From assembly GCA_029262795.1 (NCBI GenBank), contig JAJCYT010000030.1, forward strand, positions 285,919 to 349,918: a stretch of DNA of 64,000 nucleotides, read 5' to 3'. Source of the stretch: Candidatus Fraserbacteria bacterium. GTDB lineage: Bacteria; Bipolaricaulota; Bipolaricaulia; RBG-16-55-9; JAJCYT01. Every line of letters begins with the position of its first letter. Position 1 is the stretch's first letter. The notes under the pieces are model-generated. The model did not search any database. It saw nothing but the letters and a program-made list of their open reading frames with translations, and was not told where the DNA came from. This document shows, piece by piece, positions 53,528-61,276 of this stretch. The position numbers were made by a program, and so were the translations under genes.

Positions 53528-55222
53528 ATGAAAATTCAACTGAATCGCAGGCATTTTCTCAAACTCACCGGTGCTGTGGGCGCCGCCACGGCGTTGGGGC
53601 TGCACAACATGCCCGCCCATGCGCAAGCTGTCGGTGTCAGTCGAAGCATTGATTTAACATTAGAACAACAGGCATCCCGATTTTTGACTCAGGCCACACT
53701 TGGACCCAATCCCACACTTATTAATGAAGTGGCATTATTGGGTCCAGAAGCATGGATTGAGGCGCAGTTCAACCAGCCTATCGGCCTTTTACAACCCGTC
53801 GTAGAACAGTTCATTGAAGAAGAAGAAGCCAAAGAAGACGAAGGCGAATTGAACGCCACATTCAGTTGGGGCTGGTGGCAGCAGGCGATGACTTCACCTG
53901 ATGTGTTGCGCCAACGAGTTGCTTTTGCTTTAAGCGAAATCTTCGTGATCTCTCAACAAGCTGAAGAACTGGCCGATATGCCTGCCGGTGTTGCCAACTA
54001 TTACGATATGTTGCTGCGAAACTCATTTGGCAACTTCCGCGATTTGTTGATGGAAGTCAGCTTGCATCCAACGATGGGCTTTTACTTGAGCCATGTGCGA
54101 AATCGCAAAACCAACATCGCTGAAAATCGTTTTCCTGATGAAAACTATGCTCGCGAGATCATGCAACTGTTCAGCATTGGGTTGTTTGAATTAAATCAGG
54201 ATGGCACACAAAAACTGGATGCTGATGGCAATCCTATTCCCACTTACGGCAATGAAGAAATCACGGAATTGGCAAAGGTGTTTACTGGCTTAACTTACGC
54301 TGGCGGAAACATCAACCACGAAGAGTTTCTTTATGGTGAACCCAACGCCACTGAACCCATGGTGATGTTTGAGTTTGAACACGAAATCAGTGATAAAAAA
54401 TTGCTCAACGGCTTCACCATCTTTGCCGGCCAAACGGGGATGAAAGACATTCAGGACGCTGTGGATCATTTATTCAACCACGATAATGTGGGGCCATTTA
54501 TGGGCCACAAATTGATTCAGCGTTTGGTGAAATCGAACCCCAGCCCTGCATATATTTCCAGAGTGGCCGCGGCGTTCAATGACAATGGCCAGGGCGTGCG
54601 TGGCGATATGAAAGCCATGATCAAAGCGATCTTGATAGACCCAGAAGCACGAGACACCAGCTTTATGAACGACCCCACCCACGGCATGTTGCGTGAACCT
54701 TTTGTGCGCTATGTGCACTTGCTCCGTGCTTTGGAGACGCAATCGACCACAGGCACATTTAAAAACAACGGATACTACACCCATCATGTGTTGAAACAGT
54801 ATCCAATGAATTCACCCAGTGTGTTTAACTTTTTCCTGCCCGCACACCAACCGCTCGGCCCTGTGGCCGATGCAGGATTGGTCGCGCCAGAGTTTCAGAT
54901 CACCACCAGCGTGTCTGCCGTCACGGGCATCAACTTCATGAACGCCGTGACGTTTGGGCAATATGTGATGGAAGTAGGCGATGGCGACGACGAGGACGAA
55001 ATGACTATCAGCTTCGATATTGCAGAGGCTGAATCAATTTCCGGCAATCTGGATGCACTGATTGATTATCTCGATTTGCTGCTGACGTACGGCACGCTGT
55101 CTGACGAAATGCGTCAGGTGATCAAAAATGCCATTGAGCCATTGGACGAAGAACCCATGTATCGCGTGTTTGGCGCGTTGTATCTGTTCACCATTTCACC
55201 CGAATACGCGGTGATGAAATAA
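53528..55222 (+). CDS. DUF1800 protein with Tat signal
   Basis: A 564-residue exported protein of the DUF1800 family. The twin-arginine signal NRRHFLKLTGAVGAATALG is followed by the family pattern RFLTQATLGPNPTLINEV, FSWGWWQQAMTSPDVLRQRVAFALSEIFVIS and ENYAREIMQLFSIGLFELN. Nearby are GMLREPFVRYVHLLRAL and NSPSVFNFFLPAHQP. DUF1800 is usually encoded next to DUF1501, as here (13 bases apart), in many phyla. The pair's biochemical role is unknown. Confidence 0.92.
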   Translation: MKIQLNRRHFLKLTGAVGAATALGLHNMPAHAQAVGVSRSIDLTLEQQASRFLTQATLGPNPTLINEVALLGPEAWIEAQFNQPIGLLQPVVEQFIEEEEAKEDEGELNATFSWGWWQQAMTSPDVLRQRVAFALSEIFVISQQAEELADMPAGVANYYDMLLRNSFGNFRDLLMEVSLHPTMGFYLSHVRNRKTNIAENRFPDENYAREIMQLFSIGLFELNQDGTQKLDADGNPIPTYGNEEITELAKVFTGLTYAGGNINHEEFLYGEPNATEPMVMFEFEHEISDKKLLNGFTIFAGQTGMKDIQDAVDHLFNHDNVGPFMGHKLIQRLVKSNPSPAYISRVAAAFNDNGQGVRGDMKAMIKAILIDPEARDTSFMNDPTHGMLREPFVRYVHLLRALETQSTTGTFKNNGYYTHHVLKQYPMNSPSVFNFFLPAHQPLGPVADAGLVAPEFQITTSVSAVTGINFMNAVTFGQYVMEVGDGDDEDEMTISFDIAEAESISGNLDALIDYLDLLLTYGTLSDEMRQVIKNAIEPLDEEPMYRVFGALYLFTISPEYAVMK

Positions 55223-55235
55223 GGAGGCGATCCAC

Positions 55236-56651
55236 ATGACCGACATCAACAAATCACGACGAAGATTTATCGGCGAAGCCAGTTGTGCGGCAGTGGGGTC
55301 TGCCTCATTGTTCTCCACACTGCTCAACATGCGTATGACCAACACAGCTGCCGCTTATGCAGCCACCCAACCTCAGGTTGGCGGAGAAGATTACAAAGCA
55401 TTGGTCTGTGTGTTCCTCGCAGGCGGCAACGATTCTTACAACATGCTCGTGCCGCGTGGCAATCAGGAATACGGGCAATATCAGAGCATTCGGTCTGACT
55501 TGGCTTTGGCCCAAGACACGCTATTGCCAATCACACCGTTTGACGGCGGTGATGGCCGCGATTACGGGGTGCATCCCAGCATGCCTGAAGTGCAACAGAT
55601 GTTTGATCAGGGCAACCTCGCGTTTGTCACCAATGTTGGTACGCTGGTGGAACACACCAACAAGTCCGATTTTGAGAGTGGGCGTTCTAAAATCCCTTTG
55701 GGCTTATTCTCACATTCAGATCAGATTATGCAATGGCAAACCTCCATTCCCGATCAACGCAATGCCATTGGTTGGGGTGGTCGCACAGCGGACTTGATTC
55801 ACTCGTTAAACGACAATCAAAATATTTCAATGAACATTTCGCTGTCTGGCAGCAATGTGTTTCAATCGGGCAGGCAAACGGTGGAATACAGCATTGACCC
55901 AGAACAGGGCAGCATTGGCATCGACGGTTATGGCGGCCAGGATTTTTTCGAGCAGCTAAGAACAGCCGCTATCGACAGCATGTTGGACATTCAATATCAA
56001 AATCTGTTTGAACAAACGTTCGTCAACGTGACGCGTGGTGCAATTGAAAGCAACCAGCAGTTTGGCTCCGCGATTGGTGGCACTGCACTTCAAACTCAGT
56101 TTGCTGATAACGAAGTATCCAAAAGCATGAATATGGTGGCGCGAACCATTGCTGCTCGTCAGCAGCTAGGAATGAGGCGCCAAACCTTCTTTGTCATGTT
56201 CGATGGTTGGGATCACCATGATGAAGTGATCAATAACCAGCAAATGATGCTTGGCATCGTCAGCAAAGCGTTGGGCGAATTTTATGGCGCGATGCAGGAA
56301 TTGGGATTGGAAAACAACGTGACCACATTCACTTCGTCCGATTTCGCACGCACCTTGACCTCAAACGGAAAAGGCTCAGACCATGCCTGGGGTGGCAATC
56401 AGATGGTCATGGGCGGTGCGGTGCGAGGCGGACAGATTTATGGAAACTATCCAGAGCTGTTTGAAGGCAATGACTTGGATTTAGGGCGCGGACGCTTGAT
56501 TCCAACCATGTCTGTGGATGAGTACTTTTCTGAGCTGGCTCTGTGGTTTGGTGTGAGTCCGGCAGATCTGGACATTGTGTTTCCAAATATCCGCCGCTTC
56601 TATACGCCAGGATCCGATACACCTCAACCAGTGGGCTTTATGCAGGCTTGA
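55236..56651 (+). CDS. DUF1501 protein with Tat signal
   Basis: A 471-residue exported protein of the DUF1501 family. SRRRFIGEASCAAVGSASL is a Tat signal. YKALVCVFLAGGNDSYNMLVP, YGVHPSMPEVQQMFDQGNLAFV and TTFTSSDFARTLTSNGKGSDHAWGG resemble sulfatase- or phosphatase-like metal-site regions of this family. It pairs with the DUF1800 gene directly upstream. A bidirectional terminator follows. Confidence 0.93.
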   Translation: MTDINKSRRRFIGEASCAAVGSASLFSTLLNMRMTNTAAAYAATQPQVGGEDYKALVCVFLAGGNDSYNMLVPRGNQEYGQYQSIRSDLALAQDTLLPITPFDGGDGRDYGVHPSMPEVQQMFDQGNLAFVTNVGTLVEHTNKSDFESGRSKIPLGLFSHSDQIMQWQTSIPDQRNAIGWGGRTADLIHSLNDNQNISMNISLSGSNVFQSGRQTVEYSIDPEQGSIGIDGYGGQDFFEQLRTAAIDSMLDIQYQNLFEQTFVNVTRGAIESNQQFGSAIGGTALQTQFADNEVSKSMNMVARTIAARQQLGMRRQTFFVMFDGWDHHDEVINNQQMMLGIVSKALGEFYGAMQELGLENNVTTFTSSDFARTLTSNGKGSDHAWGGNQMVMGGAVRGGQIYGNYPELFEGNDLDLGRGRLIPTMSVDEYFSELALWFGVSPADLDIVFPNIRRFYTPGSDTPQPVGFMQA

Positions 56652-56701
56652 GCCAAGAAACTTTAAATTCGAAACCCTTATCCAAAACCTCCTTGAGTGA
56701 A

Positions 56702-56738
56702 AAAAGGGCGGGAATAAATCCCGCCCTTTTGCATTTTC
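56702..56738 (+). terminator. Bidirectional intrinsic terminator
   Basis: Perfect 12-bp arms AAAAGGGCGGGA and TCCCGCCCTTTT with a five-base loop, T-runs on both strands. It separates the convergent DUF1501 and DoxX genes. Confidence 0.92.
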
Positions 56739-56768
56739 AATTCAATTAAGTAAGGCAATGTATTGCGA

Positions 56769-57161
56769 CTAACTTTTGCCTTTGCCAATTGACAATATTC
56801 CTGGCCCAGAGGCAATCATCAAAATCAAGCCAGCTGTGACCATTAAATCACGTTCTATGCCAGATGTAACCGTATTTTGATTCAATGCGTTTGGCAACTG
56901 AACACCCAGCACTGCCACCACAATGATGACCAAAAGACCCAGGCTTGTCCAGGTGGTCATAAAGCCTGCCAAAAGTGCAAATCCCAAAATAATTTCTGCC
57001 CAACCAACAATTGGGCCTAAAAATTCAGGAAAGCCCATGTTCGCAAATTTTTGCATGGCAACATCAGGATTTGCTTTTCCAAAGCCATGCCATAAGAAAA
57101 TCCCTGCAACCACCAATCTCACCAAAAACAACGCTAATCCCTGATACTTTGACCAATCCAT
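56769..57161 (-). CDS. DoxX-family membrane protein
   Basis: A 130-residue, four-helix DoxX protein. FLVRLVVAGIFLWHGFGKAN and FLGPIVGWAEIILGFALLAGF are the DoxX core; LILMIASGPGILSIGK closes it. The family includes DoxD and small membrane proteins tied to thiol stress. Convergent with the DUF1501 gene. Confidence 0.88.
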   Translation of the reverse strand: MDWSKYQGLALFLVRLVVAGIFLWHGFGKANPDVAMQKFANMGFPEFLGPIVGWAEIILGFALLAGFMTTWTSLGLLVIIVVAVLGVQLPNALNQNTVTSGIERDLMVTAGLILMIASGPGILSIGKGKS

Positions 57162-57310
57162 CGTTACTCTCCTTCACTCTTGGATTTATTTTATTCTAAC
57201 ACGAGTTGGCCAATATCATACCCCAGAGGTCCGATTTATGACGTGAGCCAGCTAACAGAACTGTAATGATCATTTTGTCAATGGCGGTTTTTTCGTTGTA
57301 AACTTCAACC

Positions 57311-58150
57311 ATGACTTCATTTTCTTTCAAAGGGGCGGCAGTTGCTGCGGTAACGCCATTTACACAATCGGGACAAATTGACAAACCTTTGCTTCGCGAT
57401 TTGATTGAATGGTGGATTGCCGAAGGCATCGAAGGCTTAGTGCTTTGTGGCTCCACAGGTGAGATGGCTTACCTTGATCCGGAAGAACGATTGCGCATTT
57501 TCGCCACGGGCGTATCCGTGTGCAACGGACGCATCCCTGTCATTGCCGGTACAGGTTTTCCAAACACCGCCGACACCATTGCCGTGACCAAAGCCGCCGA
57601 ACGTTTGGGTGTGGATGCTGCCCTGGTGTTGACGCCTTACTATTACAAAATCAGTGACGAAGCCATGACGGCCCATTTTGAAGCTGTGGCGTCACAAACA
57701 TCGTTGCCTGTTTTTCTTTACAACATGCCGCCATTAACGAATGTCAATCTGTCTGTGGAAACGATCAGTCAGTTGTCCAAGATTGATAACGTCGTGGGCA
57801 TCAAAGACAGTGCCGGTGACTTTGAACAGCTTCAGCAGATCATCGAAAAAACCGATGACGATTTTTGTGTGCTGACCGGCAGTTTTCCATTGTTGTCCAA
57901 AGCCGTGGAGGCGGGCGCTGATGGCGCTATTTTGGCAATGGCCAATTTAATTCCAGAGGCTTGTGTCACCATGCGTCGCCTGGCTGCGGAAGGCAAAATG
58001 AAAGAGGCACAAGATTTGTATGGTGAGTTTGAATACTTACAAGACTGGCTTAAGGCACACGGTATCCCAGGCATCAAACAAAAATTGGCCGAATGGCACC
58101 ATCCAGCAGGCTGGCCGCGAAAGCCACTTCAGCCCTTGAAGTTATCTTAG
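57311..58150 (+). CDS. DapA/NanA-family lyase, substrate uncertain
   Basis: A 279-residue TIM-barrel aldolase of the dihydrodipicolinate synthase/N-acetylneuraminate lyase superfamily. The Schiff-base Lys is in VVGIKDSAGD, the catalytic Tyr in FLYNMPPLT, and the substrate-carboxylate loop is CGSTGEMAYL. In true DapA the loop after the Tyr is YNVPSRT with a conserved Arg; here a Leu stands in that place (YNMPPLT), so it is probably not a lysine-pathway enzyme but a keto-sugar-acid aldolase or dehydratase. No lysine genes are close by. Confidence 0.87.
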   Translation: MTSFSFKGAAVAAVTPFTQSGQIDKPLLRDLIEWWIAEGIEGLVLCGSTGEMAYLDPEERLRIFATGVSVCNGRIPVIAGTGFPNTADTIAVTKAAERLGVDAALVLTPYYYKISDEAMTAHFEAVASQTSLPVFLYNMPPLTNVNLSVETISQLSKIDNVVGIKDSAGDFEQLQQIIEKTDDDFCVLTGSFPLLSKAVEAGADGAILAMANLIPEACVTMRRLAAEGKMKEAQDLYGEFEYLQDWLKAHGIPGIKQKLAEWHHPAGWPRKPLQPLKLS

Positions 58151-58154
58151 TTAG

Positions 58155-58913
58155 ATGGCTGAACTCAATTCGTATGTGTTCAACGACCATATTTGGTTGA
58201 TGGATACTGCCCTTTACCATGTTGATCAGCACACCCTGATTCTCACTGACCTTCACCTTGGTTACGAAGAAGCGATGCGTCGAGGTGGGCTGATGTTGCC
58301 AGAGACTCATTTGAGCGAACTCATTGAACGGATCAAAAAAATATTCGATACCCTGAATGTGTCGGTTGAAAAACCTTTAAAGCAACTGATTCTCAACGGT
58401 GATTTACGACATACCTTCGGTCCGCTTAATGAGGGTGAATGGCGTGAACTTAACGCATTTTTTGAAGCCGTTACGCCTTATGCAACTCAGATTGTCGTGA
58501 TTGAAGGCAACCATGATCCAGCCATGAATGTGTTTGGTTCAAGATTTTCAAATATCCGAATTGCTCAACAACACCAAATGGGCTCGTGGTTGTTCACTCA
58601 CGGAGACCAAATTCCGAGCATGCCATCTTCAATTGACACCCTCGTTATTGGACATGAGCATCCCGCGTTGTCATTACAGGATCCTGTCACAGGTCGTCAG
58701 GAAAGATACAAAGTTTTTTTAAAGGGCGCGTTTGAAGAAAAAACACTTTGGGTCCTGCCCTCCTGCAACACACTGTTGCAAGGCACTGACCTCAGTAAAG
58801 AAGGGGTGTTGTCTCCGTTTCTTAAAGAAGGCGTGTGGCAGCAATGTGAGGTGTTTGTGCGTGATGATGCCGGCCAAATCTATCCGTTTGGTCTGATCAA
58901 TCAGTTGCTGTAA
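58155..58913 (+). CDS. Calcineurin-like phosphoesterase, archaeal SbcD-related type
   Basis: Metal-dependent phosphoesterase of 252 residues. Metal ligands are seen in TDLHLGYEEAMRRGG, NGDLRHTFG, EGNHDPAMN, THGDQ and GHEHPAL. LTDLHLGYE with GDLRHTFG and the WRELNAFFE stretch match the family of SbcD-related phosphoesterases known chiefly in archaea (MJ0037-like), more than E. coli-type ones. It begins four bases after the aldolase gene. The target (nucleotide or nucleic acid) is unknown. Confidence 0.85.
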   Translation: MAELNSYVFNDHIWLMDTALYHVDQHTLILTDLHLGYEEAMRRGGLMLPETHLSELIERIKKIFDTLNVSVEKPLKQLILNGDLRHTFGPLNEGEWRELNAFFEAVTPYATQIVVIEGNHDPAMNVFGSRFSNIRIAQQHQMGSWLFTHGDQIPSMPSSIDTLVIGHEHPALSLQDPVTGRQERYKVFLKGAFEEKTLWVLPSCNTLLQGTDLSKEGVLSPFLKEGVWQQCEVFVRDDAGQIYPFGLINQLL

Positions 58914-59055
58914 AATCTTCAGGCTGTTACAATAGAAATGCAATTTTACCAACATGGTAAGGGGAAAGTGGGTGACAACGCAGGCGCATTTAGACGCATT
59001 GATTTTTACGACGGGTTGGTGAGTATACGCGTTTCCAATTGAAACGTGACGCAAT

Positions 59056-59478
59056 TTGGCAGAAGAAAAAGATTTTCAAACAAATCAACAAATTCGCAGT
59101 CAAATGCGAGTTCAAGTTGAAGGTTTACAACTTTGGGGCAAACACGGGGTTCTTGAAGCAGAACAGGTTCAACCACAACGGTTTGATATTAGTGTTGCAC
59201 TAACACTGCCCCAAGTCAAAAAAGATAATCTGGCTGAAACAGTCGATTATCGAAGCGTCATTGAGATCATTCAAACACTCAACACCCATCATTTTGACCT
59301 CATCGAAACGTTTGCCCAGACGATTGCACAAACGTTACTCGATACATTTTTACAGGTTGATGAGGTCGTCATCAGCGTCAAAAAATATCCTGCCTTTGCC
59401 ACCGGCATCCACCTCGACCATGTGTGTGCGGAGGTGCATGTTCAACGAGTGACTGGATCCAGGCCTACCTCGGCTTAG
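59056..59478 (+). CDS. folB: Dihydroneopterin aldolase
   Basis: Folate pathway: cleaves dihydroneopterin to 6-hydroxymethyl-dihydropterin. A TTG start gives 140 residues. The core has VEGLQLWGKHGVLEAEQVQPQRFDI, with the Glu for substrate binding, DNLAETVDYRSVIEII, and FDLIETFAQTIAQTLL; the Lys in ISVKKYP is the usual general base. The first 15 residues are extra. It overlaps folK by 55 bases, so the two are coupled. Confidence 0.88.
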   Translation: MAEEKDFQTNQQIRSQMRVQVEGLQLWGKHGVLEAEQVQPQRFDISVALTLPQVKKDNLAETVDYRSVIEIIQTLNTHHFDLIETFAQTIAQTLLDTFLQVDEVVISVKKYPAFATGIHLDHVCAEVHVQRVTGSRPTSA

Positions 59479-59945
59479 GGGCCAATCTCGGAAAACGACA
59501 GCTCACGTTGCAGCACGGCATGGATGCCCTGGTATCCGATCGCCTGCAAATGCAACGTCAGGCATCGTTTTACGAAACTGAGCCGGTGGGCCTTGAAGAT
59601 CAACCCTGGTTTTTAAACACTGTGGTTGACATTCAAACCACCTTGTCAGTGGACGCTTTGCTGAAACACTGCAAAAGCATTGAGGCCCAATTGGGCCGCA
59701 TCCAACGACAACGCTGGGGGCCAAGAGAAATTGACATTGACATTCTCATCTACGGCCATTGGATCATCCAGACACCTCACTTGATCGTGCCTCATCCGCG
59801 CATGAAAGAACGCCAATTTGTGCTCCAACCGTTGTTGGAACTGACGCCCGATAGTTGGCATCCAAAAACGGGCGAAACGTTTGAATCGCTCTTGGCACAA
59901 TTGGACAATGCGAAGAAGGTGGAACTATTCAAAAGGAAATCTTAA
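59424..59945 (+). CDS. folK: 2-amino-4-hydroxy-6-hydroxymethyldihydropteridine pyrophosphokinase
   Basis: Transfers pyrophosphate from ATP to the folB product. GTG 59424 is the only start in frame that keeps the full fold (AYLGLGANLGKRQ). The family signature is RQRWGPREIDIDILIYG (near residue 93) and the ending has HPRMKERQFVLQPLLEL. About 173 residues, as usual. Its 5' end lies inside folB and its 3' end inside the RNase E/G gene. Confidence 0.95.
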   Translation: MCGGACSTSDWIQAYLGLGANLGKRQLTLQHGMDALVSDRLQMQRQASFYETEPVGLEDQPWFLNTVVDIQTTLSVDALLKHCKSIEAQLGRIQRQRWGPREIDIDILIYGHWIIQTPHLIVPHPRMKERQFVLQPLLELTPDSWHPKTGETFESLLAQLDNAKKVELFKRKS

Positions 59946-61138
59946 TCAATGCGCGAGGCGACGAAACGCGCATTGCACTACTGGAAAATGGTAATTTGGC
60001 TGAAGTCGATTACGAAAGCCACTCACACGATGCTTTGGTTGGCAACATCTATAAAGGCACTGCCAAAGACGTGCTCAGTGGCTTGGCCGCTTTCATTGAT
60101 GTGGGATTGGGTGAAGGCGAAAACTTATTTTTATCAACCAAGGAAATCAACACCGCCTTATTGAAAAAGAGCAACATCAAACGCGGCGAAAACTTTTCCA
60201 TTCAAAAGGCTGTGCAGCCTGGTATGCAATTGATTGTGCAGGTTAAGCGTGGTGAAATTGGCAGCAAGAACGCACAAGGCACAACAAAAATTAGCCTTGC
60301 GGGACGCTTTTGGATTTTTATGCCCAAAGACAACCGCATGGGCATTTCGCGCCGCATCGGTTCCAGTAAAGAGCGCCATCGTCTAAAAAAGTTGGCAAAA
60401 TCACTCAAACGACCCGAAGAAGGCTTGATTGCCCGCACTGCTGCCAAAGGCGCAACGGACGATCAGCTCGAACGTGACTTTAACTTTCTGCTTGGTACCT
60501 GGAAAGGGATTGAAGAAAAGGCAGTCAAAAGCAAGCCGCCTGCTCTGCTTTATAAAGGTCCAGGGTTTGTGCGCGCCTACTTACGGGATCGCATGTTAAA
60601 TGATATTCAAAAAATTCTAGTAGATAAAAAATCTGTCTACAACGAATTAATGCAATATCTCGACTATCTTCACTTGGCAAACTTTAAAGATCGGGTCGAG
60701 TTCTACACCCATCGTAAGCCGTTGTTTGCCCGCTATGGTATTGAAGAAATGATACAGCAAAGCCTTGATCGCAGTGTGCCCCTCAAAGGCGGTGGCAATA
60801 TCGTGATTGAAGAAACCGAAGCCCTTACCGCCATTGATGTCAACACAGGTCGGAATGTACGCTTTCGCGGTCAAGGTGAAGCCATTTTCAACACCAATAT
60901 GGCTGCAGCGGTGGAAATTCCCAAACAACTACGTTTGAGAAAAATCAGTGGTATCATCATCGTGGACTTCGTGGACATGCTGAACCGCGATCACCAAAAA
61001 AAGCTGATTCAGGTGCTGCAAACTGAACTTAAAAAAGACCGTGTGTCCAGTGATTATGTCGATATGACTCGCCTGGGCCTTGCCGAAATCACCCGCAAGC
61101 GCACCAGCGAAAGTTTGGCGGACATGTTGACGGATTAG
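59927..61138 (+). CDS. RNase E/G-family endoribonuclease, ATT start, 3'-truncated
   Basis: Endonuclease for mRNA decay and rRNA maturation. The N-terminal RNase G part KEILINARGDETRIALLENG is coded before the first ATG, GTG or TTG of the frame (TTG 59996). No such codon lies upstream, whereas ATT 59927 has AAGGTGG four bases before it. So ATT is the likely start, 19 bases inside folK. An S1 domain (residues 30-125), KDNRMGISRRI, and both catalytic Asp (near 303 in LTAIDVNTGR and 346 in IIIVDFVDML) are intact. It ends ITRKRTSESLADMLTD, just where the zinc-link CPxCxG should follow; none is present. About 403 residues versus 489 in RNase G. Confidence 0.82.
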   Translation: MQKEILINARGDETRIALLENGNLAEVDYESHSHDALVGNIYKGTAKDVLSGLAAFIDVGLGEGENLFLSTKEINTALLKKSNIKRGENFSIQKAVQPGMQLIVQVKRGEIGSKNAQGTTKISLAGRFWIFMPKDNRMGISRRIGSSKERHRLKKLAKSLKRPEEGLIARTAAKGATDDQLERDFNFLLGTWKGIEEKAVKSKPPALLYKGPGFVRAYLRDRMLNDIQKILVDKKSVYNELMQYLDYLHLANFKDRVEFYTHRKPLFARYGIEEMIQQSLDRSVPLKGGGNIVIEETEALTAIDVNTGRNVRFRGQGEAIFNTNMAAAVEIPKQLRLRKISGIIIVDFVDMLNRDHQKKLIQVLQTELKKDRVSSDYVDMTRLGLAEITRKRTSESLADMLTD

Positions 61139-61160
61139 AGGCGAAGGGGAAGAAAATAAA

Positions 61161-61236
61161 ATCTAAATAAAAAACTTCAAATCCCCAATTCTTTTTATCT
61201 GGAAAAGGGCTACGATTGGACTGCGTGGAATTATTC
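61161..61236. repeat. Dispersed intergenic repeat, copy 3
   Basis: AAATAAAAAACTTCAA (16 bases shared exactly with copy 1), then TCCCCAATTC, TCTGGAAAAGGG, and CTACGATTGGACTGCG. The C-rich/G-rich hairpin is decayed here. It lies 27 bases past the early stop of the RNase E/G gene. Confidence 0.7.
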
Positions 61237-61276
61237 TTTAAATGGGGCGATTTCTAGATGAAAGTTTCACTGAAAA

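Noticed and set aside
53014..53652. Lys/Met-rich and other frames across the acidic-tail gene
   Set aside because: Artifacts of reading GAA/GAT-rich codons in other frames.
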